In this document: positions 39,071 through 52,559 of the stretch, piece after piece
Position numbering within the stretch: position 1 is the first letter of the stretch
Layout: the number at the start of each line of letters is the position of its first letter
DNA from: Pterois miles
Lineage: Eukaryota; Chordata; Actinopteri; Perciformes; Scorpaenidae
Assembly (NCBI GenBank): GCA_947000775.1
Contig: CAMQGK010000048.1
Span: 2,055,001 to 2,119,000 of the forward strand
Reading direction: 5' to 3'
DNA length: 64,000 nt
Program-made: the position numbers and the translations under genes
Notes under the pieces: model-generated
Told to the model about the DNA's origin: nothing
The model's database searches: none
Seen by the model: only the letters and a program-made list of their open reading frames with translations

Positions 39071-39749
39071 TACATATACTGTATGTAGTTTGTATACATA
39101 ATTCCTTTTGGTACCACCTTATTTTGAAAACTGGATGTAGTCACACGTGTATACTTCTCCTCTCCTCTTAAGTGTGTCGCTAGCTCTTACCATTAGTGTC
39201 ATTCTCTTTATCAATCCATGTTCAGCTCCATCTGGGCCATTTGAATGCATTTAACATAAGTGTCCTACAGTTGTAGCGTCGGCCCATTTGACCACGGAGA
39301 CGAGGGCGACGGCCAGCTTGACCGTTACTGCTGGATTTAAAAGGGTAGGTTGCAGGTTGTATCCATGCCAACCATCCACCATTTTGTACTTTATCATTTC
39401 AGCTGCACCCGGCTGCTGTTTGTTTTGGTGACAGATATGACGTCACGTTACTCAGACTACAACAGTAAAAGCAGTAACTTTTAAAAATGGCAATACAAAA
39501 GTGAATCAACTTTTTTCCTCACCCCTATCAGGTATTGTTTAAAATAGTGTGTTTTGGAAATAATGCCAATGTGATACCAGAGATTCAGTACAAATGTCTC
39601 AACACAATTGATCCTCGAAGCAAAGTCCCTCACAGAGTTAAGGGACAAAAGAGCAAAATAAGTGTCGTTTTAGCTGTTTCCTGCGTCGGGGAAGAAAAGC
39701 TGTGGCATATGTGGAAAGTCGTTAACAAAAGTTTCAGCGCACAATCTTA

Positions 39750-40200
39750 ATGACTAATTAAACACCCTCTTTTTTTAATTGACTTTCATTTGCATAACAT
39801 TCAGGCTGAGAACGATTACATCCAAATCATTAAAAAGGTGTTTTTCTTTTTGCCTCTTTTTCTCAGAATGCCAGTCAGTGATCTCCACGTAGGAAGCACT
39901 TTCTGTGTTGGACAGTCAGTTCGCTAATAATTAATTGAGCTTGAGAAGTGATGGAGCTTTCAAACACATTTGACATAAAAACACTTGAATGTCAATTTGG
40001 CATTGATCTCTCTGACCCCCGGCCATGCCTCACAGCATGGACTGACTGTCCTCCATTAGAAACCCAGACTGGCAGCCTGGCCAGGCAACAGAACTCATTA
40101 TACTGGCCTAATTGAATTTAGTAGCTTCCTCCTTTTCAAAGCACAGAGGACAAATTCAAAATTACACTATCTGACAGGCAAAAAATAGAACCATCAAACA
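39750..40200. promoter_or_regulatory. Candidate conserved non-coding element in ski intron 1
   Basis: Contains an exact octamer in reverse (ATTTGCAT at 39,788), several homeodomain-type cores (TAATTAA, TAATAATTAATTGAG, CCTAATTGAATTTA) and a near-palindrome around GGCATGCC-like sequence. No repeat or microsatellite signature. Texture resembles developmental enhancers; unproven. Confidence 0.25.
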
Positions 40201-43200
40201 GAAACAGCAGCATTGCATCTCTTCAAATCACCTTTCCTAACACCCACACAATCAGGACAAAATTGCAGCAGACTTTTGCCACGTTTTGGCATACACCCAT
40301 AAACAGAGAATGGAAATATTCCCTCAGCAGCCATTGAAATGCACCGCTACCAGCTGTTGTCCTGTCCACTGTGTGGACATGGCTGGCTGTCAGCAGGCTT
40401 AGCCAACACTGCGCCTTGCATATGAAACAGGACATGGGCCTATATCCCCTTGGGGAGTTCACTTCCTCTGGGCCCCCACCACCACCACTGCCCCACCTCC
40501 CCCCTGAAACAAGCGGCCCCTTCAGCTGGAGGCCAGATATCCCAAGCAGCAGCGGGGGCTTCTCAGGGGTGGGGGTGGTCCAAGTAAAAGGGGAAGTTTT
40601 AGCTCCTGCACATAAGAGAATGGCAGCCAGATATTTGGAGTGCAATGCTTCAGAGCCAAATATTAAAACCCCACAAAAGACAAAAGTTTCATCTCCTTTT
40701 GCCATTTTCAGGGCTAAATAAATCTGCACTACATACAACACTGGTCAACTTTAGTTTCAGCTTTTACTGCGATGTACTACAGGATAAAACATAGCTGACG
40801 CCTGCAGGAATGTGTTGTGTGTAAGTACAGTAACATAATGGAGCATAAGTCTCTAAACAAATCACTTCCTACCACTTCAGAATCTTCAGAAAAATGAGAC
40901 TTTGGATGAGGAGGAAATGTGGATTGCCCTTACTTTATCATCAGTAATGGCTGATACGTTTCATTCAAGCCAAGAAAAGACTGTTTTCATTTGAGCTAAC
41001 AGTTGTGTAAAACATCCTCACCTCTGGAGGAGAGGCAGGTCTGGAATGTAAGCATCGACTGACTGCCTGTCTGCCTCTCATGAATGAGCCTTCATCTGTG
41101 AACTAAATCTTCTACCAATTCAACAATGAAAAGCTGCTTGATTTCCATGACTAGATTGAGACTGAACAGGATCCACGCCAAAACAAAGAAAAAGTTTGAT
41201 ATAAACTTGCTGCTTTTGAACCAAGCATGAGTCAAGCTTGAGCTGGCTCAACAGCAAGCACCCCCAATCCTCTTCCTCATATCTCCCTTACACAGATGGA
41301 TTGTGTAGAAATCACAGCATCTTGAGGGCGAATTATAAAGTTAGCAACATACTAAATCTGCAGCCGCAACCCTTATCTAAACATCCTGATGCGGAAAGCC
41401 ACTGATTATGTATGCCACCCACATGTACCAGCCAGAAACCAGAAAACTTGCAGCCAAGGGCTGGCATGAGCAACTCTGAGAAGTGTTCCACACCCAGCAT
41501 GTAAACTCATTTAAATTTAAACAATTCAATAGTGCGCTGCATTTACTCGCTGCTGTTTACAATCAGCGCTGTGGCTCATAGCCTCTACGAAGAACCGACA
41601 ATGAACTTTTACTGCAAATTGCATGCTCCTTCCTCAAAAGCAGGTATGCTGCAAAAAGTGAAAAGTTGTTTTCACTCGAACGGTCTATGATTCAGACATG
41701 TGTGTCTCAGAAGGAAGCTTTCAAAAGAGCATCTGTGACTAGGGAAGTGCGACAATATCACTTCCTGTGTCTGTCTGCATGTGAGACTCCTGCTAACACT
41801 TTTGAAACACCCTCATTAATATTCACAGAGCTGCCCGGTTACTCCGCTGACAGCACGAAGACGATGGCGTTTTCTCATGTGCTGAAAGGTAGAAGGCAGC
41901 ACGACACAGTCTAGCACTATGCCTCATATCCTCCAAGAACATTTTCAAAGTGCCTCGGTTGTGCTGAAATGTGCTGACAAAGGGGAGCTCTATTGCCATA
42001 AGTTAAGCAGTATTCCTCAACTCCTAACCAGCGTGTATTCCCTCATTAGTGTTTCTTGAAACAAGCTACTCGCGGGGGAAAAAAGGAGGAGTCAAATTAA
42101 AAAGCGGGGTAGAGGCTCAAATGAGCCTTGGGCTTAACACTTGGGTGCCCCGTCGGCACTTATAAAAATAGAAGAGGCCCCTGAAAATGGGGGTCCTTGA
42201 GGTGTGCCCACTTGAGTCTGAATGAAAGTGTGTGCCAAGAGTGGGTATTCACCATGCATGGCAGGACTTTGGCACTCCTCAGGACTTCAATGGCCCCCCT
42301 GATTTCTCTTTCTTTGGCAGATTCCTCTGAAAGACGCCTCAGTGGAGAACTGGATGGGAGCTTCTTGTAAACACTTTTGCTTTCTGTGCCTCATCAACAA
42401 GTCTGCTGCCCAGAAGTCCACTCTGGTTTCAATCAGGTCAGAGTAAAAAAGTAGGTAAGAGGGGGAGGATGAGTGTGGGTGCGTGTATGTCGGCGGTGGA
42501 TGGCTGGCCTCGGGTAGGTAGATGTTTGGGAGGGGGGTCCGATGTTTGCTGAATGCTCTCCTTTGTTGGGATCATATTATGTTTCCACCACAATACTTCT
42601 AAACCCTGCTCCATCAACTCCATTCATGTGTAACAGCTCATGCAAATGGCTGCACTAGCCTTTTTTTCTAGGGGTGGGTTGGGGGGTGGGATTGCTTTTA
42701 TCAGTCTACCACCCAACTACTCTCTCTGCAACCTCCTGCCTGCACACCAAAGCACAGATTATAATCCCTTCATACAGTTTGACAGTCAGTTAGTCCAAAA
42801 GAGCAGAGCTGGGGGAAGCATGGAAAAACAGATTCAGATGTTGAAACTACTTCATTCGGTAGGAAGTCTTGTATCTGATCACAGAAACCACAGGACACGT
42901 GCAAAGCCAATACCTGGCTGCATGGATGCTCTGACTCTGATTATTTCAACGTGTTAGAGCTATGTCATAAAAAGAGAATCAGAGGATGTGGACACAACTA
43001 AGGGGGGAGCCTTCAACGCTGATAGCAGCGCTGATCAAACCCACAGGAAGCCAAGCTCACGACAGCCAGACAAACATTACACTTAATGTGACACACAAGG
43101 CTTCACACACACACACACACACATGCAAAATTGGCAAATTTAGATGTAATAACAACAATCCCAGTGCATGGGAATACACACTGAAAGAACAACCAGAAAT

Positions 43201-43207
43201 GTAGAAA

Positions 43208-43245
<38 letters not shown>
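40200..43245. other. Intronic, no gene seen
   Basis: Mostly single-copy-looking sequence. 40,420-40,720 and 42,030-42,230 are compact blocks without repeats that could be regulatory. A GT microsatellite lies at the right end. Confidence 0.45.
43211..43245. repeat. (GT)17 microsatellite
   Basis: GT dinucleotides ending directly at a 10-bp inverted repeat (43,246-43,266) inside ski intron 1. Confidence 0.97.
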
Positions 43246-43248
<3 letters not shown>

Positions 43249-43520
43249 TGAAATGCCATTTCATTTGGAGAAAGGAAGAATAATTATTTCCTCACTTACA
43301 TGCAAATTCATGTTTAATCTACACACTCCCCCTAACTGTTGTTTATGATTCCCATTGAGCCATTTGTTGGTAAATGAGATTGTATTTACAGTACGGACCA
43401 ATAAAAGTGAGCCTGAGAGGTGTTTCACAGGCAAATAATGGCTTTATTGCCACCAGAGGTGTTTTGTTGTCACTGCTGGATGAGGCCCAATTAGTAGCAA
43501 TAGGCGAAAGATGACCAAAT
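43246..43520. promoter_or_regulatory. Candidate conserved non-coding element near ski exon 1
   Basis: Single-copy-looking AT-rich sequence about 0.6 kb inside intron 1. It has a perfect 10-bp inverted repeat with one-base spacer (AAATGAAATG C CATTTCATTT), an exact octamer ATGCAAAT at 43,300, TAATTATT, and CCAATAAAA. No repeat family or open frame explains it. The enhancer role is inference from texture only. Confidence 0.25.
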
Positions 43521-44050
43521 ACTGAGTGGTTCCTCTACGGGAGGTTTGGCACACAGTACACAGCAGACATCTATATGATAAGGTTAAGCCACAGATTCAA
43601 TTTGGAAAAGTGGAAGTGATTAGAAATAACCCATTTATTTATTATTTAACTGGGGCAGATTTCAATGTTGTGGGGCCCACAGGGGAACCCTCTCAAAGAC
43701 TACTTGGATTCCCACAACTACACTCAGTCTAGCGCTCCACTTTAGTGGTGGGCAGCAACTTTTTAGAGCCCCATATTGTCCCCAAATATCTAATATCTCC
43801 AAATATCTACGAGATCAGCCTGTTGGATAAAACTGTACTGTTTCACAAGGAACCTGAGAACAAGCTCTGTGCTGTTAGAGGGAGATGTAGGCTGCAATGC
43901 AAGAAATCAAAACAAGAAAATAAATAACTCTCAAAGCGAGCTGCAACGCATAAACTGGATCTTGACAGCGAGGAACATAAAAAAAAAAACTACAGGAGGA
44001 CGACAGTGCAAAATAAAGAAATCAGAGGTCCGTGGTGAGGACCAGCTCAC

Positions 44051-44956
44051 CCTGGACGATGCTTTCCTCTTGTACTTGTTGGCGAAGTCAAATTTCTCCT
44101 TGATCTCGTCCAGGAGCTGCTCCAGACGGGCCTTCTCCTCTTTCCCCGAGTAATCCTGCCCCAAGAGGATGTACGCCCTCCAGTTGGCCGAGTCGAAGCC
44201 CCAGTGGCAAGTCCTGTTCTCCTGTGCCTTGTGACTGTGCACCACGAACTTGTGGGTCGGGTACATGAGTCTGCAGTCCATGCACTGGATGCACGCTGCG
44301 TTGGGGCTGGTGTACAGCTCCGGCACGAACAAGCCCTTGCACTTGCCGAAACACTCGTGGTAGACTTTGAAGCTCCTCTCGGTGAGCTCCAGCTCCAGGG
44401 AGCCTCCGCTCAGCTCCTTCTTGCAGCGCGGCGGGTAGGCGCCTCCGTAGATCAGGGCGTTGCAGAGCCGCTCAGCGTCCGTCTTGGTGATGAGGCCGCA
44501 GGACGGCGCCGAGAAGGGCAGGATCCCCATGACTTTGAGGATCTCCAGCTGGTCCGCCGTGCACCGGGAGCAGTAGATGTGCAGGTCGTCGCACACTGAG
44601 TTTATCTGCTGCAGGGTGAAGTCCCGGAGCACCGTGTTGAGGATCTGCGGCAGGCACAGTCTCTTCTCCCCGCCGACCACGAAGCACGAGATGGTCTCGC
44701 CTTCCAGCACCGTCTCGCACCTCTCCGTGGAGCGGTCCGACGGGATGAACAGTGGGCCCGGCATCACCGGCGGCGGCAGATGCTGAAGAACCGGCTCGGG
44801 CTCCTTGCCGTCCTTCTTGAAGAGGAGGTCATGTTGCCACCGGGCAGAGAAAGCCGCCGGTCCGCCAAGAGAGCTCATAGAGCTGAGGTGAAACTGCTTG
44901 AGAGTTTGTTGCAGTCCCGGATGAGGCTGGAAGCTCTGCCGACTTACAGTCTCCAT
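44051..44956 (-). CDS. ski: Ski proto-oncogene, first coding exon (302 codons), partial gene
   Basis: Ski is a nuclear co-repressor that binds SMAD2/3 and SMAD4 and recruits N-CoR/HDAC to shut down TGF-beta/BMP target genes. Seen in the translation: an N-terminal block at residues 9-40 (FQPHPGLQ, then SSMSSLGGPAAFSARW), which in the family contacts R-SMADs and is the hot spot of human Shprintzen-Goldberg mutations; the Ski/Sno/Dac domain at about 73-180 (SDRSTERCETVLEGETISCF, LPFSAPSCGLITKTDAERLC); and the SMAD4-binding SAND-like domain at about 195-292. In that domain C222, C225, H240 and H242 are the likely zinc ligands and HWGFDSANW (251-259) is the SMAD4-contacting loop. The start has A at -3 and G at +4 and an in-frame TAA 18 bases upstream. 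The exon ends at AGG followed by GTGAGC, phase 0, as I recall for human SKI exon 1. Later exons, encoding the coiled coil, are not in the window. Teleosts have skia and skib; I cannot tell which this is. Confidence 0.96.
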
Positions 44957-45438
44957 GTTTTTCCTGCAACTTTAGAAGCGTAAATCCTTCGGGTCGTCGA
45001 CAGGGAATCACGAGTATCTATCCGTCTCTGAACCTGGTAAATCCACGGCGTCCCAGAACTGAGCGATACAGCGAAGCGCTTCATCAAACATCCAGTAAAA
45101 AGTCCCCGACGGCGAGTTTACAGTTTTATTCCAGTGACTACTGAGTGAACGCCGGCCAGTCGCTCCCTGCAGCGGGTCGCCGACTGTCCATATCCGAAAG
45201 AAACGGCTCTCAAACTCCAGATCAGCGAAAAGTTTCCGTGTGTCGAATCGAAAACGAGGGAGGTGAAAATGAAACGAAAGCGGGACGTGCGAGTCGATAC
45301 AGCTCGATAACAATCCTTATTTGAGGCTCTTTCCGCTGTCGAGGACTGCAGCAATCCGCTCGGTCTGCCCCCGCAGTTCACTCTGCCTGTACGGAGGAGA
45401 GGCGTCTGAGAGCCAGCCTGCTCGCGCTCCCTCGCCCG

Positions 45439-45492
<54 letters not shown>

Positions 45493-45560
45493 CTCTCTCT
45501 CTCGCCGCCCCCTCCCTCTGTGTTTGTGTGTCTGGCTCAGTCATTGAATCCCAGCCAGGA
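44957..45560 (-). promoter_or_regulatory. ski: ski 5' UTR and CpG-rich promoter region
   Basis: The roughly 450 bp upstream of the ski start codon are rich in CpG compared with the AT-rich DNA on either side. They end in a long CT/GA dinucleotide tract. No TATA box stands out, which fits a CpG-type promoter of a broadly expressed developmental gene. The transcription start is not determined; I infer that it lies between about 45,100 and 45,450. Confidence 0.6.
45442..45503. repeat. CT/GA dinucleotide tract at the ski promoter
   Basis: About 60 bp of CT repeat with one CG interruption. On the ski sense strand this is a GA tract, a possible GAGA-type or triplex-forming element just upstream of or within the first exon. 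Confidence 0.95.
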
Positions 45561-48500
45561 ATGTGAGTGACTCTGCAGGCAGGCCGGGCTCTTCCAGGAA
45601 CAAGCCGTCACCCCCCGCTGCCCTGCAGAGAGGAGCGCAGGAAGAGAGAAGGGAGAGAGGGGAAGACGAATGCTGCGTTCATTCCCTGTGGGAGAAAACA
45701 CGAGCGTCCACTTTAAACTGTTCTACAGTAAATCCAGCACTAGTAATAAGTAGTATAAGTACTTGATCTTTACTCATACTACTTTATTCTACTCCAGTAG
45801 AATTCAGGGAAAATCGCAGACACGCAATCAAGCTGCTACGTGATTTAAATATTAAGGCATCAGTAATAATAACACATTAGGCTAATAATAGCTAATATAA
45901 TGTCATAAAAGATGGCGAGTATTTTTACTTTTGATAAGCTACTTAAGTATATTTTTGCAGTGTTCTTAAGCAAAGTTTTGCAGGATTTTTGAGCATAATT
46001 GAGACCTTTTTAAATAACAGACTACTTCTTAAACGTACTGTTTCATTTTGCTAGGCAACTGTTTTTGTTTTTATTGGTTTTCACATTTTGAAGAGATGTA
46101 ATAAACAAAAACAGAGAGAAAAAACACACACAGAGAGAAATAGAATAAATTGAATAAATTCCACCGCAATCTAACAACTGATGCTGCTACTGTGTACATA
46201 CCCATTATAAATAAATATTGAAAATAAAACTGTATACATGCATGCCTGCACGCATGGGCAAGCATACAGGCATTGTACAAAAAACGGCAAAGTAAGGAGT
46301 TAAGGAAGTTGGACAATTGGCTTCCAGTGTGCCAGGCAACATTTATTTTTCAATATGTCTTTTTTTACGCTGTAGTTGGCTATTTGTGCTTTTACTTCAT
46401 TCAGTGATTTGAGTAGTCCCTCCGCCACATGAGAAAGTGAGTGTTTGGTGCTGAAACAGTAATTGGTTTGGATTAATGCTACATTCATATCATGTGGCGT
46501 TAGTTGCATCACACATGTAGCCCAGTATAAAAGTATTTTTTATTTTATTGCTGTTGACTGTAGGTGTGTTGACCTCGACATCAGAAGCGTGGTCCGGGGT
46601 GAGCCGGGATTTCCACACATAAAGCTCATATTTACCATGTTTCCCATGGGCCCTGAATGTAGCAGAGGAATAGAGAGCGTTTATGTGAATCAGTGGTTCA
46701 CGGCTGCAGGGAGAGAAAAAGCCCACGGAGGATGGGTGGTGTTTTGCGAGACAGGACAAATTTAGCTTTGGAAGGGGAAACGCAAATAGCAGGACTTGTG
46801 CTTGAATGTGTTAAAATTGTTTGGCAGAAGTGGCAGCAAATAAACACATTTTATGTGTTGGCGACCTTGAGAGACAATCCTGCAAATGAAAAGATTAGGC
46901 GATTTCTTTTTCTTTTTCACAGATCAGCTATTACAAACCGCTTAGGGGTGGTCAAATCACTCACCACAGTCCACAAAAATATGTAGGCTATACCGTTTTA
47001 TTTCGTCCTATAGTCGTTCCTCTTTTTTGAGTTGCAAATCTTGAAAGGCTGTTATTACAGAATATTTTCCAGATCTGGCTCATATTAATGCGTTGTTACC
47101 AGTTACAACGCCTTACAGTTTCAGTTACCATTGAATTAGAGGTATAAGACAGTTATGCTTGACTGGACTGCTGAGTACGTCATTTAGGGGGCATGTTATA
47201 GGCCTAATTGTCTAAGCTCACTTAACTGTGAAATATCCAGATGACTTGTAGAGTTCTTTCTAAAGTTGTCATGAAAAGAAAACCCAACTTTGACACAGTA
47301 TCTCCGTCAATCTTATTAGTGGAGAAGTTAGAGTATTATAACACATTACTGATTAACAGTTAATCTCAAGTGACTTAACCTCAGGAGGTCATGTATTAAC
47401 TCCAGCTGTTCAACTGCAGTTCTGATTGAGCAGTTTGCTGTTCCTGTGGCATCCCCTAGCCAAACATAGCTGAAACTGCAACATGATGGCAGCCTGGGGC
47501 AAAATCTGCCCCACAGAATCTGCGGGGCAATCCTAAAATCACATTTGAAAAATTCTGTGTACTCCTTTTAAAAAAGAATGACAAAACAGTGGGGAATAAG
47601 GTTTCCCAGGCGAGTCAGTAGTCTAATATTAATCCAAAAAAAAAGAGAGACGAGGGGAGCCATGGAATGCAAAGACAGTGAGAAAAATGATTATGCTCCA
47701 TGTGTGGCAAGTGTATGATTCAGCCTGTCTGTTGTTGGTGTTTTTATGTTAAATTATCCGACTGCAGAGGGTGCATTGAGTTTTACCTATATAGAGTTTA
47801 GGGCAGGGCCACTCAATGGCATATATGATCCTCAGAGGTGCAGTGGGTGGATAATATAACACTTTTACCAGTAAAGTGGTTGTGGAGGTCGCTGGTGTAT
47901 TTTGTCAATGGGAGGCTACCACAGTGGGTTAGTGGTGGTTCATGTATTTACAAAAAAATAATTGAAGAGGACATATCAATATCAAGTAACTTTCTCAGTA
48001 CATGTGAGCACACAGTTAGGTATCTGGAGAACCTACCAACCCACAAACTAGGAAATAAGAAACCCAGTCATGTGATTAGTTGCAGGTTTAGGAGTAGGCT
48101 GCAACAACAGGTCTCTTTGGGAATACAAAATTGATGATGTAATGATTTTGACAGATAATGTAATTATGTAAATACAAAACAAAAATAGTAAGTCTTTTCT
48201 TGGAATTGCAAAATGTGCATGTAGGCTATACTGCATTTAGAGTACTCTTAGTGTCAGCCTTCTGAAACACTAACACATGACACTGATTTCATGTTTAGAA
48301 ATGTAAACTCAAGGCTTTATATTTCAGATGGCAAGTGGTGCGTTGTTATCTGACAAAGACGAGTGAAACTAAATTCCCTGTCAATGGCAAATGAACCCGC
48401 CCATACAGCCCGTTCTCATTTCCAGGACACAGATACTGAGGATTTGTCACAGACGTCAACATTTTATATCGCTGCTCAAGGAAAAGTGCTCAAAGCGCTA

Positions 48501-50237
48501 GTGTGAAACACATCAGGCATTCCATTAACTACAATGTAGACCCATCACCAGCAACAGTAAACATTACGAGAGAGCAGCGGGAGTGTGATAACATAATTTA
48601 AAGAGCAAAAAGTCCAACAAATAATAGTGTTTTTTGTTTTTTTATGCCTAATCCTAGTTTGATGCCAAGGATAACTATGGAGGTTTTGATGCAGACTGCA
48701 TTTGATGCAAGTTGAATTGAATTGTGTATATGACAAAGAAAGACTCGATGAACACTTGTACCCCTTTATTTCTACAGTTGAAATATACTAAACTAGCTGA
48801 TCTGTTTTTTAAAATCAAGTCTAATATGTGCATATTATAACCCCAGTAGTGACCCACAAAGCAGTATCTTGCAGTGGTCAGTAATGGTTCCAGTGTTGGA
48901 GCCACCAGGCTGGGCTCTATCCCGTTCAGCTGGCAGATACTGCAAGTGGCCTTTTCTGAAGGAGACCAGAGCCTCCGCTGGGCTTATCAGTGCATGGCAT
49001 GAAGCCATTCTGCCAGCCAGCACTGAGCTCTGGCAGCTACAGGCTGGATGTGGGCCTGTAGTACCACACTGGCATACTGTATCACTGTCTGTGTGTGTAC
49101 ATTAAGTGGTAATGGATACAAAGCTTGCGCTTCCATCAGGCTTCTCATCCTATCAAGGCCAAAGCTGCTAGACAGTACGGAGTGTATGCCAAGCCTCATT
49201 TTCAGTGATTCATAATGTTGCCAGCATGCAGTGCTTGTCCTCTTGCTCTCCCTTTTTTTCCATGAGTTCATCCGTGCTCATCATTTATTTGGGTACTTTT
49301 TACTTTTTTGTTGACTTTCGCTCTCCTTGCACACTATCTGCTGCTCATGGTGAACACAAAGGTCTTGCTGGATTTGATGGCCATGACTCCAAGTCTTCCT
49401 CCCTTTTTCATCACAGCAAACATTGCATTGCATAGTGTTTTCAGCACAGTTACTTTAATATTCCAATGCAATGCACTGGCAAGTATGAACTGTGAACACT
49501 CTTCCCTGTTGCTGTGTTCCTGGAAGCTTGGACATCCAGGATTCATAGTCACAGCTGGGACAAGAAATCAAGGCACACTGCCTGGTTTTCACACCTCCAA
49601 ACACGAATGGACATGATTGTCAAATTGTCTGTTTTAGAAAGTGACAAAAATTCTGGGATGCCTTTATGCTAAGCTAAGCAAACCTCATCTTGACTTTGTA
49701 CTCAGCACACAGACATGAGATTGGCGCCGATCTTCTCATCCAACATGGTCTCAGGGGAAGCACAACATTACAAGGTTATTCCTCATGTCAGGAGGACACA
49801 TTTGAGCATTTTGAGCATTTTTTTGTGTCATTTGTAACGACAAATGAGTGGTAACATCACATAAGTGTGAAAACTAAGTAAAACATGTACAGAACCAATA
49901 CAAGTATGGAGAGCATGTTACAAACGTCACTAAGAAACGTGACAAACTCGGTCTCCTGTCTGAAAGTAGTGTGTTTGTTGAACCTATACGCCTCACTTCC
50001 TACCTGCCCTAAATGGTCTTTCTTGTTTTTTCAATGTTTGACTTGGTTTCACACAGGACATGGACATTGGTTTCCTGGGTGAAAGTTTTACTCCATCCAT
50101 CTAATAATGACATGGATGGGTGCCTCTGTATCAGACACCGAGGGCCGCTGACCAAGCGTCGGTATTTGACGAGTTGGCAGTGAAAACAGGCTGTCCAGAG
50201 TAGATGACTGAAAGACAATGTGACATCCTCTGGCCTA
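45561..50237. other. Intergenic between ski and faap20, no gene seen
   Basis: AT-rich DNA without recognisable exon, RNA gene or clear repeat family. Confidence 0.5.
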
Positions 50238-50490
50238 ACAAGATCACAGCCACGGAGATTTATACAGAAAAAACAAAAGCAAGAATGTGAATAAAGAAAT
50301 GAGGCAGGGGCGATTGAAATTGCATGGCCATGTTCTTCGAATGGAAGCATATCACACCCCAAAGGTGGGCCACAGATGGACTCCTAGACCAAAAATGACT
50401 TGGAACAGAGCTGTGTGAGACAAACTAGCCAAGAGGACCTTAACTTGGGAGGAGGCTCAACACATCTCCAAGGTCATCAAAGTCATCTAA
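50238..50490 (+). pseudogene. C-terminal relic of an RTE-type LINE
   Basis: The translation gives KITATEIYTEKTKARM in one frame, then after a one-base shift GRLKLHGHVLRMEAY, WTPRPKMTWNRAV and LTWEEAQHISK. This order (R-R-x-x-x-x-GHVLRM, then R-x-x-x-TW, then LTWEEA) is typical of the C-terminal end of endonuclease-reverse-transcriptase LINEs abundant in fish. Two in-frame stops and a frameshift make it non-functional. Nothing of the RT core is visible nearby. Confidence 0.75.
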
Positions 50491-52559
50491 CAGGCTACGA
50501 TCTACCAGGAACACCTCCATGGTTTTGTGTTTATGGTCTCATTATTCTATTCTATTATTCTTGTGGCATAACCTCCCAAACATTGTGTTTCTTTAACTTA
50601 AGGCTGCTGCTACCCCACTTTTATTCTCATCATCATCTTTGTCATCACCATGGCAGCAGAGCACAACACAGCATCACGTGAGATGGATGACATAACGCTT
50701 CTTTCCAGGCGCCGGGTTGCTTTTTCCCAGAGTAGCACTATGTACCACAGGCCTGGCCCACTGCTCTGCTTTTGTGTTTCCTCCCCTCTGTGGTTGAGGT
50801 AGAAAAAACTGATTGGCCAGCAATACAGCAGCGGTCCTTCTGGGATACTCATCTTATGTGGCACTGTTTCCAAAAAAATGCTCTCACCTTATTTCAAAGT
50901 GGCAGGTTTTCCCATAGTGCTGTTTTCCATTCTTTTAAATAATGCTCTCCTCTCTCCTTTCTTTTCCTTTCCTTCCATTCACTCCAGCTTTCCCTTGTCT
51001 ATTTCCATTGCATAATTGTAGCCACTCTCCGTTGGTCCCTCTCTTCTGGCCAAAAGCTTAAAAGGCTCAGAAAATCCCACCATTATTATGACTTCAACTT
51101 TCCACTTTATGTGCGTCCTTGCAGAAGGAACAAAGTATTATCGTTACAGTTAGCATTCTTGTATGATGTAACCTTCTTCAGTGTGCACTGAGTAGAAATC
51201 CTTGTGTGGGACATAATATCTTGTGTATTAACAGTGAGATCTGATGATTAGGCAATACAATCAAACAGTGGGTCGTCAAAGGTTTTCATCATGTTGTTTC
51301 GTCAAAGTCATCCACCTGACATTTTGACAGAATCATACATCATTTGATGAATTCCACCCATCTACCCATTTTGGCACTGGGTCACGGTGGCAGCAGGCTA
51401 AGCAGGGTAATCCAGATGTTTGTCTCCCCAGCAATGTCTTTGACGAAACACAACTTTGATGAACTTTCTCGTGATGTTACTTCCAGAGCCAGCTATGCAG
51501 ACATTGCTTTATCTTATTTATTTTCTTTCTATACAGTTAGTTTCTGATTTATCACATTCCTCACACTACTACTGTTATTTTTCAGTAAAATTTTTCAAGA
51601 AATCTGCACAACAAAATGTTTTTAGGACTTCATTTGTGGGCCTGAAAACACTTTAAAAGGAGCTAAATACAGAATAGTTTAATTGAATGTAAGAGTAATT
51701 TTTACAGCTTTCATATTTGTACACAATCTCTCTGACTACTCTGTAGAAATCTACTAGCACATTATCAATAATGGAGAAACAGATACAGTAAGTCTCCTCA
51801 AGTATTGAACATTAACAATAACAATAAAATTAAGCAGATCAGATTACTGTGCTTAACTATTAATTGCTATTGAAGAATAAATGAAATTCAATCCAAAACA
51901 AACAACATGATTTTTAAAAATGCATTGTGAAAGACAGTTTGAGAGCCAGGTGCTGGCAGTAGAGACAAAGAGTAAAGCAAGGAGGCGAAACTCTGGTGCT
52001 TTTTTTGACAATGACCAATAGATAGCACTGCAGTAGCGCTGCCACCATTTTGGACTGAAAACTCTAATGAGTCCATTGCCATAAATGTATAAACAGATGT
52101 CTGTAAATGAGAGGTTTTTTGTTGTTGTTGCCCTAAAAGTAGTAAAATTAACTAATAGCTGAATCAAAAGTTATTTTCCTCGACATAATGAACGTGCATC
52201 AGACCCACGGGACTGCTTTGCCCTGCACGCTCATATCAGGTTCTGCAGCTTCCTGCTAGCTGTATGCAGTCGTCACGATGGATTAACTGACTGTGATTCA
52301 TCACTTTTATTATCTCATAATACACCCATGGACTGTATGTGTCACTGCATTACCAGTCACCTGCTAATATCTGAATGCCCAGTCACCTTGTTCCCATTCA
52401 GTAATTTAACAATCATTCTTCATTCTGGTTTTCTTGCTCTTCACCTTCAGTCGCGCCCACCTCATCAAGGCAGCTGTTCAGCTGGTCCTCCTTACTCACT
52501 GCCGGTATATAAACCAGCCTCACAGACACGTTTTGCCATTGTTCTTTGTTCTCGTTAAG
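50491..52559. other. Intergenic, no gene seen
   Basis: No exon found. 52,195-52,559 contains a TATATAAACCAGCC box and may be another LTR-type fragment next to the LTR-like segment. Confidence 0.45.

Larger units (their letters stand above)
1..44050 (-). other. ski: ski intron 1 (partial, runs off the left edge)
   Basis: The splice donor of ski exon 1 lies at 44,050-44,049 (minus-strand GTGAGC). I looked on the minus strand for the next conserved ski block (the tryptophan-rich stretch with SSWLRT and HPRQRLSAFRPW) and for the C-terminal coiled coil and did not find either, so the whole left part appears to be first intron. Human SKI intron 1 is likewise tens of kilobases long. It contains the repeats and possible regulatory segments listed separately. 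The longer open frames in it have no recognisable domain. Confidence 0.75.

Noticed and set aside
44204..44599. 131-codon plus-strand frame
   Set aside because: Antisense shadow of ski exon 1.
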